From assembly GCA_025765615.1 (NCBI GenBank), contig JAIVFJ010000135.1, positions 117,825 to 181,824 of the forward strand: a DNA stretch of 64,000 nucleotides, written 5' to 3'. This document shows positions 11,761-24,456 of the stretch, in pieces; the first letter of the stretch is position 1; each line of letters starts with the position of its first letter. The notes under the pieces are model-generated. The model did not search any database and had not been told where the DNA came from. It worked only from the letters and a program-made list of their open reading frames with translations. The DNA comes from Zopfochytrium polystomum. Its lineage: Eukaryota; Chytridiomycota; Chytridiomycetes; Chytridiales; Chytridiaceae. The position numbers were made by a program, and so were the translations under genes.

Positions 11761-12828
11761 TTTCATTGTGCGGAATGCACTGTGGTGAAAAAAAAGGAAA
11801 GAAAGCGGGCTGTGAAGTCAAGTCTCTCGCTTCCAGTGACAAAGCAGGGCTTCCACCTGTCCTTTTGGCGTTTCCCCGTTCTTGGACATTCTTGTTCGCT
11901 AAAAGTAGTTGGTCACTCTTTGCCTCACGCGCATTTGAGCCGGAACCGTGGCAGGGCCTCAAAATGGAAAGGGAGTTATATTTTTTCGGTGTGACATTTA
12001 GCCACATCGAGTTAGTCGTCGGTTTCACGTCCCACTGCCTCTTATCTCACTTTTTTTTCTGTGTGTTTCTTTTTAACTCCTGTGTGGGACTCTCAACTTT
12101 TCTCTAGCTCTATCGCTCTCTAAGAGAAGGGGAAAAGGAACGAAGACATCCTTTTTTTTTCTCGCTCTCTCTCTTCTTTGTCTTCCTGTTTGTGCTTTTT
12201 TTTTTTTTTTTTTTCTCTCTTTGGGACTCCGTTGTTTGGCGCGGCGCGGAGGTTTCTCGCAAGCAGCAAGCCCCCTTCGATCCCGTCAACCAATCTCCAT
12301 CCCATCACGTTCATCCAATCCCTCCCCCACCATCCTTTTGGGGTCGAGCTGTCTGTGCGCCACCGAAACGCATAGGCTGTTGGCTTTCCCTTTTTGGGAG
12401 CGCCCATCTCCACCTTGCACGTTTTTGCAATTATTGCCTGCCAAACAACAACAATCCGACGCGACAGGAACGTCTGTCAGTCCGCAATTCATCGCTTGCT
12501 GAGAGAGACAGACCGACAGACAGACAGAGGTCTTGTCCTGCAAAAAGGCGATCAGACTCGGGCCCACAATGCAGGACAGGAGAACGTGGGACTGGCAGTT
12601 TATTATTTACACGCGGCGAGCAATCTCGCGACTGATACCGAGACAAACCGGCACTCGCGAACAAAAAAAAGGAAAGGAAAAAAAAGATGAAGGGAAAATA
12701 ATAAAAAAGGCCCAAAGCCAATCGCCAATCAATCGAAGCAGAGAAGAAAAAGGCACGGTGCGCAGCCTCTTGACAAAAAAAAAAGAAAGAATCAATCACT
12801 CAGATACACACACACACACACACACACA

Positions 12829-12859
<31 letters not shown>

Positions 12860-12989
12860 TCTACCCAGGCCCCGCGCGCCCCGCACGTTCTGGTTGGACT
12901 TCGTCCTCCTCTTTCTACTCTTTCTCCTCGCTCTTCGAGCGAATCGAGTCTTGCTCGCCCTTCTCCCTCCCCCTAACCCGCCCTTCCCG
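11630..12989 (+). other. Intergenic gap with microsatellites, no gene recognised
   Basis: Contains a (GT)n tract at about 11718-11757, T-rich runs near 12050 and 12200-12215, A-rich stretches at 12661-12790 and an (AC)n(CT)n compound tract at about 12806-12856. Open frames here are short and low complexity. It holds the 3' end of the PFF1-like gene and the promoter of the coiled-coil gene, whose 5' side is pyrimidine-rich. Confidence 0.6.
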
Positions 12990-15516
12990 ATGTCGTCTCC
13001 ATCACTCGGCAGAAGAAGCAGCAGCAGCACTGGCACCAGCAGCAGCGGCAGCACCAGCACCAATGGCAGCCCCGTGTATTCAATCTCGTGCGCGCTTGGT
13101 TCGCCTGCCCCGTCCGCCTCGTCGTCGGCGCCTGACTCGCCGTCCCTCCCGTTGCTGATTCCCAAGCACCTCCTGCCCCCTCTTCCCCACTCGCACTCTT
13201 CTGCGCCCTCTCTCGCTCCCTCGCAAAACCCCTCCGCCCCGCTCCCTCCTTTCTCCACCGAGTCCTGCGCAGTTCTCCACGCCAAGGCCGCAAGCCTAGC
13301 CAACCTCCTTTCCCACACCCTGGTCCCGTCCACTCCCATCTCTGTGCCTGCTGACGAGGAGGAGAGCGCGTCGACCGGCCTCGACGCGAGCGACGGAAGC
13401 AGTGGCATGGACCCTGACGCATCTGCGCTACCCCAGGGCCTGGATGTTCTGCTTGGAGAAATCGTGATGATGGCGGCGAGAGTCAAGGACGAGAACGAAC
13501 AGGTTTGTGTGTGGGTGTGTGTGCGTGTGTGGTGTTTGAATCAATCACTGTGTGGAGATCGCGCTTTTTTGTTTTGTTTTTGCTTGGAGATCTGAGGCTC
13601 CCACGTGGTTCGCCACCTGTCCCTGACTACAAATGTCTCCACTGTCGTCGAACTGCTTAGCTCGTGAAACAAGTCCGCGTTGGCCATGACACTCAGGAAG
13701 AACTGAAACACGATCTCCGCACTCTGCAAGTGGTGAGCCGGAGCTTCCCTCTCTTTGATAAATGGACTTTGCGAGTTTTGCTAATTGTTTGTGTCTTGAA
13801 ACGGACCTTCCTCCCGCACCGACTCATCACAGAAACTTCTCACGACCAACAGCAAAATCGACCACAGCCTAAAGGCAACATCGTCAGCGGAGGAGGCCCT
13901 TGCAGCCAAGGTGTTGGAAACGGAGGCTTTAAAGAAGGAGTTGCGAATGGCGCATAGGGAACGCGAGGACGTGACAAAGCGTTTGGAGATCGAGGTTGGT
14001 CTAGGTTATTCGTTGGAATCTGTTACCCAAGGCCTTATTCCTTCACCCAACAGCGGCAATCCATGGAGAAGCTGAAGCAAGAATGGGCGGACAAAGAATC
14101 AAAGTACTCGCACGCGATCAAATCACAAAAGCGTGTGAATGAAGGTAGTTAAATCCCCTTGAATTCCACTTGAAGTCTCACCCACTCCTTTTTGAAGATT
14201 TGAGAAACGAAACCCGGCTTATGGACCAGCAGCTCCAAGAGGCACTGCTCGTAGAAGGTAGCGCCGAGCCTGACTCGTTCAAGAGTAAATCGAGGGGAGG
14301 CAAGGAGGAGAAACTCGCCATCGCTCTTCAGCAGCTAGCCGAGGTACATCTTTAGAGGCTTAAGAGCCGTCCTCATTTTGGATTCAGTTGCACTTACTCT
14401 TGAAAAATTGCAGCTCCAGTCCACAACCGAAGACGTCACCGAGCGGCTTCGAATTCTCGAGGAAGATCGGGCAGAACTCTTGAACGAGCTCGAAGAGCTT
14501 CGAACGCAACACGCATCGCTCATGGAGGAGAACGAGTCGTATCAACTCTTGCTGCAGCAGCAAACGCTTAGCGGCGAGTTCATGGACAGCGTTGTCATGA
14601 AGGGTGAGAAGCGAAACACTTTGGCTCAAGCCTCCAGCGAGGCCATGAAGAAGGGCCAGAGCCTCTTCGATGAGCTTGAGGGCAACTCCGGCGAAGCAGC
14701 CCGCGCAGCCGCGAACGCTTTGGTAGAGGAGAACCTTCGTGAGTGCTACTTTCATACTGTACAAATACGTTGTATTCCTTTTCGAGCGTGACGTCTGCTT
14801 TGCCTTTTGGACTATTTTCCGAGCGTGTTCCACTAAGCACACTTTTCTTTCCACCCGCAGGCCTCCAAAACGAAATAACAGCGCTTACAGCCTACATTAA
14901 CAAAGTCATCAGTGACACTCGCCTGCGTGACGCACTATCCCAACTTCCCGAGGCATCTCCAGTCTCGAACAAGTGGCCGTTTGACAGCCGGCCAACTTTC
15001 AACCCTTTAGCAGTCCCTTACCGCTCACCACCGCGGGGCGGTGTCCCAACCACGGGCCGCGCTAAAAGTGCCAGCGCGACACCAACGGTGCCTCCCGCCA
15101 GTGTCACACTTAGCTCTGATGCTGGACCGCCCTCTGCTGGCTCAGGGCTTGGACCACGTTCCCTTTCCATGACCCAGCGAACTGGCAGCGGAGGCAGCAA
15201 AAACACAAGCTTCTCGGTGGCTCGGCGGCCTGGACCCATCAAAACAGGGAGCGGAAGCAGTGGGGACGATGGCTACAGTTCGGTTCCGGCCTCCCCGTCC
15301 ATGAAGCGGGAAGGGCTCTTTCTGTCTACCAACGCTGCACTCCAACCAACGACAGCTGCATCGACGTCTGGCACGTGGAGCGGCTATTTAAAACGAGGGT
15401 TAGACTCGATCGTTGGCGCGTTAAGCCCAGTGATTCTGGAAGAAGGAGTGCGGCGCGAGCTGCCTGACGTGAGCGGATCTGCTGACGCGCCTAGAAAGGG
15501 TAGTACATCCCTGTAA
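12990..15516 (+). CDS. Coiled-coil protein, possibly of the fungal septation-associated (Uds1) type
   Basis: Exons 12990-13502, 13661-13732, 13833-13994, 14054-14144, 14198-14343, 14414-14738 and 14861-15516 join in phase to give 654 residues. The N-terminal 130 residues are Ser/Pro-rich. Residues about 140-430 are strongly heptad-like (for example LRILEEDRAELLNELEELR) with the stretch ENESYQLLLQQQTLSGEF, followed by ALTAYINKVISD. The combination of ESYQ-LL...TL-GEF and ALT-YI-K(I/V) resembles what I remember of fungal proteins with the 'up-regulated during septation' domain; I hold this only as a lead. The C-terminal 200 residues are Ser/Gly/Pro-rich with a hydrophobic WSGYLKRGLDSIVGALSPVI segment. 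ATG 12990 is the first in-frame ATG. Convergent with the Irc20-like gene. Confidence 0.7.
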
Positions 15517-16453
15517 AGTTTATTTCCCCTTGCTTTTTCATCACTTTCGGTTACCTCCTCTTCTTTCTTGTTTTTCGCCTTGGTCTTCGATCAATTCTGT
15601 ACGCTACAACCCCCCATCTCCCATCTTTTCGTGAACTTGTCTCCTCGACCCCTTCCTTGAGAAAATCATCTATGACTCTCCAGTCTATTCTTTTTCCATT
15701 TTGCTGACCTCAAACTCCCCATGGCTGGAATCCCTTTCCCCGGCACCCCTTGACCTTTCCAGCTTTGTTGCTGATGCTGTCGACCCTCTTACGATTTGTT
15801 TTGTTGTTCGGTGACCGATCCGCAAGTCCTCTCGAGACTGGTTCTCCCCGCATGCTCTTATCTTCTGTAATGTCACCGAATTCAATCTCCCCGTCCCTTC
15901 GTCGCAAATCAATCCCCATACTCCCCAATCCGTGCTTTCTCCCTCTCTCTCTTTCACCTTCCGAGCCGTTGTGGGAGGAAGCGTATAATCTGTCGACACG
16001 TTGCTTTTTCCCTTCCCTCCACATTTTATTTTCTTTGTTCTGCTTCGCTTTTTTGTTCCCCTCCACTCTCTGTTCTTTCCCAGTTGCAGGTCGATTCCTC
16101 AGTTTATACCGGAATATAGAGATTCACAAAACTGCATACGGTTTTGCAAACACCACTCAAGAGAATGGTTTAACGACAGCGACAAACATGTCTTTCGTTC
16201 GTTCACTCTGATGTTTCCACGAGCGGGGAGGCTGGATGATGGACACCACTCCTGGTGGTCTTGAGATTCCTGCTTCGTGAGCCCTCAACCACGAAAACCC
16301 CGCCCTGCTGTTTTTCCTATTTGGAAGCAGCCCATTTTGAGCCAGGCAAACAAACACTCACATAAATATTGCTGTTTTTCTCACTTTCGAACTCTCCTAC
16401 CCACACTACCTTTTTTTTTTTCTTTTTTTTTATTGTTTTGTTTTCTTCTGGTT
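15517..16453 (+). other. Convergent intergenic region, no gene recognised
   Basis: Pyrimidine-rich on the plus strand throughout, as expected of the 3' flank of the coiled-coil gene. Long T runs at 16409-16430 lie opposite the 3' end of the Irc20-like gene. No conserved protein or RNA signal seen. Confidence 0.5.
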
Positions 16454-19400
16454 TCACAAGGCTGCAGATTCCGCCGTCGCCGTCTCCGCTTGCCCCGAAT
16501 GCGCGGGGGGTATCGAATTGTTTCTCCCGAGGAGGAACCAGGCGATGCCTTCGTCCTCGACCTCGTCCGACTTGATGGTCCCAATCTGGTTCGCTTGCTC
16601 AAAGCATCCGGCAACGTCGAATATCGTTTGCGCGACGTCGCCGCTGCCGCCGCCCCCGTGCCCGGCGTTGCTTTGGCGTCGCCGTTCCTTGGAAAACAGC
16701 ACGATGCGCTCCTCGATCGTGTCGGCGATCATGTACCGGTAGACATGCGTGACTCGAGTCTGGCCGATGCGATGGACGCGGCTTATGGCTGTTGTGACGC
16801 GGGGGTGCGAGAGAGAAAAAATAGAAAAAAGTGGGAGTTACTTTGACAATAACCCACACAAAAGCCCGGGAAGATAACAATCCCTCACTCACCCTGCATT
16901 TCAATCCCCAAATTCACGACCGGCTCCACGAGAAAGACGTTGGTCGCTTGCACCAACGAAAGACCGCTGCTCTGGCTCTTGGCGTTCAGCATGAACACGT
17001 CGATGTCCGGCTCAGTCTGAAAGCGTCGGGCCGCCTCTGATTTTCCCTTGCTCGAAGAGCTCTTTCCGTCCAACCGAACAACCGAGATTCCGTGTTTCCG
17101 GCAGCCGTCCTCGAGCAAATCCAGGACCGCCTCCCATTGGGAGAAAACAATTGATTTTCCAGAGTGTTGAGGATTCGGCTTGTGCTCACCAGCGTTCGGG
17201 TCAATCACCACAGCGTCTCGTTCTTTTTTCGCTTCAGCTTTGATGAACATCAGATGGCGCAGGAGAAAGTCAAGCTTGGTTCCGTAGCTCCCGTTCACTT
17301 TGAATTTCATGATACTCTCGACAGCGTCAGCCGGCAGGATGGGCAATCCAAAGTCGATGGTTGGCTCTGGCCGAATGTTTTCGTCGAACGGTGCTCGATT
17401 TCGCGATTGGTCCGCAGACAAAATCTGTATTTCGCTCGCGTTGGTCGTCTTCTTGCAGTAAACGCACTGATGGAAGCGGCGGACCCACTTTTTCGCGCAT
17501 CCTTTTCGATTTCTCAGCAACGGCCCCTCACTTTGCAAAGAAAAAAACACACAAACCATTGCAGTACGAATGATTGCACGGAGCGACGTTGGAGACGTCC
17601 TTGAATTCTGTGCCGCACATGACACATCCGCCTGCTAGTGGGAGGTGTTTGGCTCGCCGAGCATTGGCTCGGACAAGGTCTTTGAGAAAAACGAGTTCGG
17701 AGATGACTTTTTCGGACTTTGCTTTAGCTCTTTCGATCTGCCCTGTCAAATTTCGAATTTCGTTGTTGATGTCGTCGGGTCGGTCGACTGCTGTCACGGT
17801 CGCGGAAAGACGGTCAAGGTGGAAATAATACTGAATCCGCGCGTTTGCCACAGTTCTAAAGGTGTCCAACTCCCTGTGATTGAAGGAGGAGTTAGAGACA
17901 AGAGTGCGGGACGAGAACCCTGCGGCCGCGGCCTCGTTCCTTACCTCATCAAGTAGCCAAAAAGGTTTAACTGGGCTTCCAGCCCAATTGCGTAGGAAGT
18001 GACGACGTCTGTTGCAGCCGTGCGCTCGGGAGAGGCTGTGGCAAGTAAGTCGGCCTCCGCTTTGAAAAAATGAATCAGCGCCGCAAGGTCCTTGTTCTCG
18101 CTTCCAAGAGTAAACTCGCTTCTTGCAGCAATCAAAGTGGCGCGGAGCTCTTTTTTCTCTCCGAAAAAGACTCTTTGTGGTTGCATGACTCCTTTGCCGT
18201 GTAACAGTTCGCGGCGGTCACTAAGTAGATATGAGTACTCGTCCTGTAACGAGGGTCTGTTAGACACTTCCCGGTAACAATTTCAGGGCTCAACATACAA
18301 GTAAAACATTTAGTTCTGTCTGCACACTCATCGTGGTTGAAAATTCGTCGCCGCGATTCTTGCCCAATACTTGACCTTCCGTGCCATCAAGCGGCGGGGC
18401 AGCCGGCCCCTCTGACGGAAGTCCCGTGTCCAAGTCCGTGCCAAGCAGATGAATGAGGCGAAGCCTCCATCGCACCGCGACAATCCACTGGTTCGCCAAA
18501 ACCGCAAACCTTCGACCAATATCCTTGACGGAGGTTTTCAAATCAGGCGCTCGTAGCTCCGCGCGACATTGGCGCAACTTGATCGCTTCATTTTCCATCT
18601 CCCATTTGGCCAACTGGGCTTCCAAAACTTGCAGCGTGGGACTCGCCCAATCACCTGAGCCCTGAGCGTTCAGCCCAGCTTGGACACTCCGTCCCATCCC
18701 CCGCCACATGTTCGTTTTTGCATCAACAACTGCAGATCGCTGCTTTGCCAACAGCTGATTTCGGAGTGCCTCCGCCTCTGCGTAGTAAAGAGTTTCCTTT
18801 TCTTCATCCTGCAGGGAATTGTAGCACGAAGCGATGAAAAAAATTGCTGCGTGCTCCACTTCTTTGCTAAAGCGTAATGAAGTTTGGAGAAATCTTAGGC
18901 GCTCACGCCTGGATGATAGAACAGATGAGCCCGCCCCAGGCGGATGAGCGCGGTCATTGGTATCGTCTTTGTCGTCAGGCGCCTCCAGTATGTCCAGTTC
19001 GAATGTTTCTATTCTGCACCGAACATCGTCGAGAACTTGCCTGTAAATGTCGAGACTGACATTGAAATCTTCAGCATGCCTAGAACAGACATTCTTAGCT
19101 TTTAATCAATTTGGTGAAACTTAAACCAACTCGTATACTTGTGCCAGTGTCATCTGGGTTAAATACACGCTGCGCTCTGTCGACAGAACTTCGCTCAAAG
19201 TCTGGGCATATAACCGTTTCTGAATTTCGTCGATTGTTCCAATGGAATCACCGAGAGACCTGCGATTTGCTTCACCAACTTGAGGATGACAACTGCCAAG
19301 AAGAAATGCGAATTAGAAGACAAACCGCTGAAATGTCAGAAGGAACAAACCAAAGCTGCCGAAGTTGGACAAGACATCCCTGGCGACTGGCCCTCGCGTC

Positions 19401-21452
19401 GTCTCCCTTGGCCCCGGACTTGGTGGAATCAAGCGCACTCATGCACGAAGCCTCCACTTTGTGGTAGTAGAACTTCTCGAACGGGCTGAAGTGCAGCCGG
19501 ACAACCCATTGGTGCTGTTCCGGAATTTGGAGATCCTTGCTCACAAGCTTTTTGGTGTTTCTGTGCAAGATGTTTTTGAAGAGCCCTTGCCGAAGCTCCC
19601 GATGCTCTGGCCTTGTCAGTCTGCTGAAGACCGACTGCACCGTGAAGGGATAAGCATCAAGGAAAATGAGGAGGCCAAACAAGTCCTGCCACTCTGATTT
19701 CGGCGCGGGTGTCCCCGTGACAGCCCAAGCATTCAGACGTGGAAGTCGAAGGGCCATTTCTGCGGAGTTTTCGTTCGTCAGACAACAAACATAGCTTCAA
19801 TGTCAGTTTGTTTGGCCATGCCTGCTGTGTTGGTTTTCACGCCTTCAACCATTTGTGCTTCGTCTAGGCAAACTCTCCACCATTCGATCTTAGATAAAGG
19901 ACTCTCTACTCTATCATACTTTCGAGATTGTCGACGAGATCGTGCACTGTCTTCATTGGCTGCGTGAATCTCTTTTCGAAGTGTGTCATAACTGACAAAG
20001 ACAATGTCGCATTCGGCCAGTTCCTGGGTCGAAAGTTTAGTCCGCTCGTTTCCGAAGGAGCCTTTAAACCAAACGGTTCTTCATAATCAACATAAGCAAA
20101 GAAAAGTAAAGATCGTGCAAAGGAAATATCTTACTTGAGGCCCGGAGTATGTAACGTGGTCTCAGAAAGCCATTGAGACAAAATCGCCTTGGGGCTAATG
20201 ACCAGAGTCGCTCTGCCTCTGATCAGTTCATTCTGCTCGTCGAACCCTGGTATCTGCGCCACTTCAGGTCTCGGGTGCGACAATATCAAAGACAATATCT
20301 CCACAGTTTTGCCCAGCCCCATCTCGTCCGCCAATATGCCACCGCGTATATGGTTCACAACCGCAAAGGCGTCGAGGAGCTGTGAGTGGGATCCAGAGGC
20401 GGGCCGCGCCTCTCCAGTGAACGCATTGAAAGCAATCCTGTTTCCTTCGCTCGTCACCAAAACCGACTCTGCAAGCTTTTGCGATGGCACGGCTTGGAAC
20501 AACGATTCCCGGCCGACCGCCAACGCGCCGGGAAAAACCGCTTCGAGGTTGGCTCCTTCCCGTTGAAGCATCCACGCGACCGCTCGCCGTTGGAATGGGA
20601 GGAGAGTCGAATTCAACCCGTGCGGTTGGACGCAGTCTAGGTTCGCAAAATCAAGACCGCATGCATCCGGCACGCAGATCTGCAGCAGGTCTGCAATGTG
20701 CTCGTCCGTGCCCGGCTGCGGGTCGGGAAAGAAGGCGTTGAAAATGCTGACAAAAAACGGAAAGTTGCACTCGCGAGTGGGGTCAACCGCCCAGCGTGTA
20801 GACTCGCCAAAGGCGAATGGTGTCAGGAGAACCCGCAATGTAAGATGATCGCCAGGCCTTCCTTCGCATCTCTTTCCAGTTCCAGCCCAAATCATCGGCC
20901 TATCGTCCTTTATCATACTCATTAGCGCACAGCGCACAGCAAGTCCAGGAAAAAAAAACTCACCCTACTGCCGAGAATGTCAACATTGGAGCCAAAGAAA
21001 GACGCTTCCACAATGCAGTAGCCAGCTGTGATGCCAGTGGAGACTATTTCCAAAAGTTCTCCGGCTCCGGTCGAATCGGGCAGCGCCGAATTGAACAAAA
21101 TGGTTCCGTCGTCGACGGCGATGATCAGAAACGCCGTCAAGCTCCCTTCGCGCACTACACCAATGTCGATGGATCGAAAGAGAGTCCTGCTTCTCGGGGA
21201 CTGAGGAGAAAGCGCCGGGATCCCGAGTTTGGCTGAGGGGCTGGTGGCGGGCCAGAAAATGTGAAGAGATCCAATGTGGGCGTTCGAGCAAAGCAGGTCG
21301 GGGGCTTCTGTGTTTGCCTCATCGCCTGCGATTGTCGCCCCTGATGTGGGTGGCGCTTGCGGTCTGGGCTCGGACACTTTTGATGGTGCTGCAGCGGTGG
21401 ACTGAGGAAGTCCGGTGAGTGGGCAGCCTGGCACGATCGCTGTCGCTGACAT
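16454..21452 (-). CDS. IRC20: SNF2-family helicase with RING finger, Irc20/SHPRH-like
   Basis: DNA-dependent ATPase/E3 ligase of the Rad5-related SHPRH/Irc20 group, expected in the nucleus in DNA-damage tolerance. Many exons on the minus strand. N-terminal half: Walker A region ADEMGLGKT; SYDTL; Walker B CLDEAQMVEG, with the DEAQ characteristic of this group; then AVTGTPAPKSEWQDLFGLL. A RING lies in the middle (GGCVMCGTEF, APCNHSYC, HQCVYCKK), inserted between the helicase lobes as in SHPRH. C-terminal lobe: GKSIVFSQWEAVLDLLEDG, VRLDGKSSSSKG, LNAKSQSSGLSL, then ISRIHRIGQTRVTHVYRY and EERIV. Start ATG 21452 (MSATAIVPGC); an N-terminal region of about 200 residues has no recognised domain. The stop is at 16454. 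Exon boundaries were not all fixed, particularly around 18890-19280 and 19760-20130. Confidence 0.85.
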
Positions 21453-21741
21453 GCGCGGAGTTTCAATTTCACAAGGTGGCGTGACATGGTCGCCATCAGT
21501 GCAATTGCTTCAGTGCGGAAGCCAACAAGCATGCAGCAAATATGACACTTTGCGCCTTTTGACAGGTTGTAACGACTGCTTAAACCACACAGGCTCCGGT
21601 GGCAGTGAATGCTGGTTTTATTGTATTTCCACTTGTAACGTAAAAGCTAACGTGTCGTCTTTTTTCTGTAGGTGGCTCAGCAGAGGTAGAAAAAGAGGAA
21701 CCAAAAAACCAATAGGAACAAGGAAAACGGGAAGGAGCTGC

Positions 21742-24235
21742 TCAGTCCGTCGCAGGCAAGAAGTTTCCGGCGATCTGGTGGACAAGGAGAGACGGAGGGA
21801 GGAATGAATCGTTAACCATTGAAAGAGCTGGAAAGAAAGAAAAAGCACGAAAAAAAAAAAAAAACCAAGAAAGAAAAACCACTTACAATCAGCGGGATAT
21901 TGTACTTATCCCTCCGAATGGTAAAGCTGAAGCAGCAGCTCAGCGACACGTCGGGGCGGTCGACGCCCCTCAGCACGCAGCTGGTCAGGACCGCCTTTTG
22001 GGAAGCGTCAAACGCAATATTCCCATACTTCTCCCAGTAGCTAACGGCCGACTCCTCGGTCATGAGCTCGTAGATGCACGTTCTCCCGTCGCGAAGTCGG
22101 TCCATGGGCACGCCGACGAGCTTTGCAAACTCCATGTTGCACTTCCAAACCTCGCCGGTGCGGCGCCACAGGCACGACGGGATGCCCATGCACGAAAAGA
22201 CGCGGTCGTACTCGAGGAGCAACCGCTCGAACGCCTCCTCGACCATCACCAGGTCCATGTCGGTCAGCCCTTGCGCTACCCAGCGGAACCGCGGGCGAAA
22301 CACGCCCATGACGTTGAGGATGCGCTGGCGGGAGGCGGGCGACATGTGGGTGTCCATCCAGCGCTGCAGCCGCGCGTACGACGAGACGTAGTTGTACGGC
22401 CGGAGGAGGCCGGCCTCGAACTTTGCGGTGATGATCTGGTTCAGCCGGTCGCCGAACGCGTCGCCGGCAGGGTCGGCCGCCGTCAGCACAAACTTTTCCG
22501 TGGACGACAGCGCGTGCGTGGACGCGGCGTCCGGTGGCGCCACCGCGGACGTCGTGGTCGACGATTGCTGCTGCTGCTCTTGCTGGTCCTGGGAGTGCTG
22601 GTGGAGCGACGCTATGGCCGCGGCGGAGCCGTTTCGAATCAGCGCCGAGGCCGCGACCGACGGGTGCTGCAGGGTGGACGGGGCGGCGTCGCTTGACGTC
22701 TGCATGAGTGCGTCCATGTCGTTGAGCTCGTCGAGCGACGCCAGGAAATCAGTAATGACGTTGAACTCGTTGCCCATGTGCTCGCTGGCGAAAGTCTCCG
22801 GGAACGCAGAGAGGGTCGGCAGCGAGTACATTGGAAGCGAGGAGGAGGAGGAGGAGGAGGAGGAGGATGACGAGGATGACGACGAGGAGGAGGACGAGGA
22901 CGCCGCGGCCGCTGCTGCGGCCCGTGCGGCGCTGTTAGAGCTGGCTCGCGCGGCGAGGTTGTTTCGGAACTGCGAGGCGGCTTCGGGGGTCGACAGGGAG
23001 GGCAGCGCGTTTGCGACCGCCGCGACGACGGCGGGTGAGAGTGTTGTCCCGGCCGCCACGGCTGCAGCGGCCGCCGCAACAACATCACTGGCCGTGGCCA
23101 ACGGGGTCGACAGAGTCTGGTCAACCGAGCCCGACGAAGTAGCCGTCTCCTCCATCCCGGTCAGATCCATGGACGGGTCCGACGGTCCCGATGAGGGACC
23201 AGGCAGTTTTGCCTCATCGTGGCAGAGGTGTGCGATTTTGCGCTTGATGCACCGCTGGCAGGGACGCCCCTCGTCTGTATTTTTTTTTTTTTTTTTCAAG
23301 TTTGCGGCGAGGTTTCGTTCACGTTGCACGTTGTGGAGTAAGTGGGCAACGAGTAGAGAGCGGGGTTGTTGTTCAGAACCACGGGCTGTGCGGCGCAAAC
23401 AGCAAAGACGCAAAAACGGGAGTCTCGACTGACCGCAAGTCATGTGGCTGCGCCGACAATATACACAGGCCTGCGAGACCTTGCGCCGCTTCGGCACGTC
23501 CTTTGGTAGCTTGCGGTTGGACGACGCCGCGTGGGACGACGACGCTCCCGTAGCGGTCGAGGACATGGAAAGGCGGCGGCCGAGGTCCGTGTCGCCGTCG
23601 CCGCCGCCACCGCCGCCACTGGCGTAGCCCACCCGCTTCAGCGACGCCGACGTCACGGTGCCGGACGGTCTGTAGACGGGAACCGGGTCGTAGGGCCCCT
23701 TCTGCGAACCGCCGCCGGCGCCATTGCCTCCCCTATTATCCGGGCGGGACGACGGCCGCTGCGGCTTTCCTTGCTCCCCGCCGGTCCGGTCGTCGGAACC
23801 TGTCGCCGCCGCTCGCCCAGAGTTTCTGGAAGCGCCCGCATCGGTCCGCGCAGGGCGCCTCTCGCCGTCGTCGCCCCCGTCGTTGCTGGAGCTCCGTTGC
23901 CCTGTTTGCTCGCCTACACCGTCGTCGCTGTCTTCCGAGCTTTCCGCAGTGGTCCTCCAGCTTCGCGAGGAGCCAGCGTCCAGACCACTGGTGCTGCCGT
24001 CCTGAACCTCTGCCGCCGCCCCTGCTCCTTCTCCTCCTCCTCCTCCTCCTCCTCCTCCTCCGCCGAACGACGACGACGACGACGACGCAGAGGCCTGACG
24101 CTGGTGGTGGAGCGCGCTGGCGCTTGTGGAAGTGGTAGTGGTAGTGGTGGTAGTGGCTGGCGACGTAGGCGAAGGCCGCCGCGGCTGTGCACCACCGCCG
24201 CCTGTGGACGATCCACCGCCTCCTCGACTTGTCAT
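21742..24235 (-). CDS. Zn2Cys6 transcription factor with PAS-like C-terminal domain, Ert1/AcuK/Rds2 family
   Basis: The DNA-binding cluster reads SQACVYCRRSHMTC, then (D)EGRPCQRCIKRKIAHLC, a C-x2-C-x6-C-x5-C-x2-C-x8-C zinc cluster preceded by KRRKV. This is near-diagnostic of the Ert1/AcuK/AcuM/Rds2 regulators of gluconeogenesis and non-fermentable carbon use. An intron (about 23282-23432, with a T-run on the plus strand) splits the cluster right after the third Cys. The C-terminal 250 residues form the conserved PAS-like region (DRLNQIITAKFEAGLLRPYN, GIPSCLWRRTGEVWKCNMEF, FTIRRDKYNIPLI). The last exon is only 33 nt (21742-21774, IAGNFLPATD) after an intron starting GTAAGT. Start ATG 24235 (MTSRGGGG). 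The N-terminus is an extreme low-complexity Gly/Ser/Thr stretch, and poly-Ser and poly-Ala lie mid-protein. Which carbon genes it controls is inference. Confidence 0.88.
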
Positions 24236-24251
24236 CTTGACAGAGAGACAA

Positions 24252-24252
24252 A

Positions 24253-24286
<34 letters not shown>
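24252..24286. repeat. Homopolymer A/T tract in 5' flank of the Ert1-like gene
   Basis: A run of about 33 A residues on the plus strand begins roughly 17 bp upstream of the ATG at 24235. Read in the gene's direction it is a poly(dT) tract in the 5' UTR or core promoter. Poly(dA:dT) tracts commonly exclude nucleosomes in fungal promoters. Confidence 0.8.
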
Positions 24287-24287
<1 letters not shown>

Positions 24288-24456
24288 GAAATTTGACAAA
24301 AACCCCTAACAATGGTGGCCATCGTTGCAACAACCCACCCAAACAGGAAAAATCGACCCAATCAGCTTCCGTGGGCCGGCCCTCTAAAAGAACCCCTTCC
24401 ACACGAAAAAGGCAGCCAATTCCGCATTTACCCGCCTCCCTTAATCTGCCGCTTTG

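Noticed and set aside
12894..12989. N-terminal extension of the coiled-coil protein by a hydrophobic leader
   Set aside because: That stretch begins at TTG, not ATG; the first ATG in frame is 12990.
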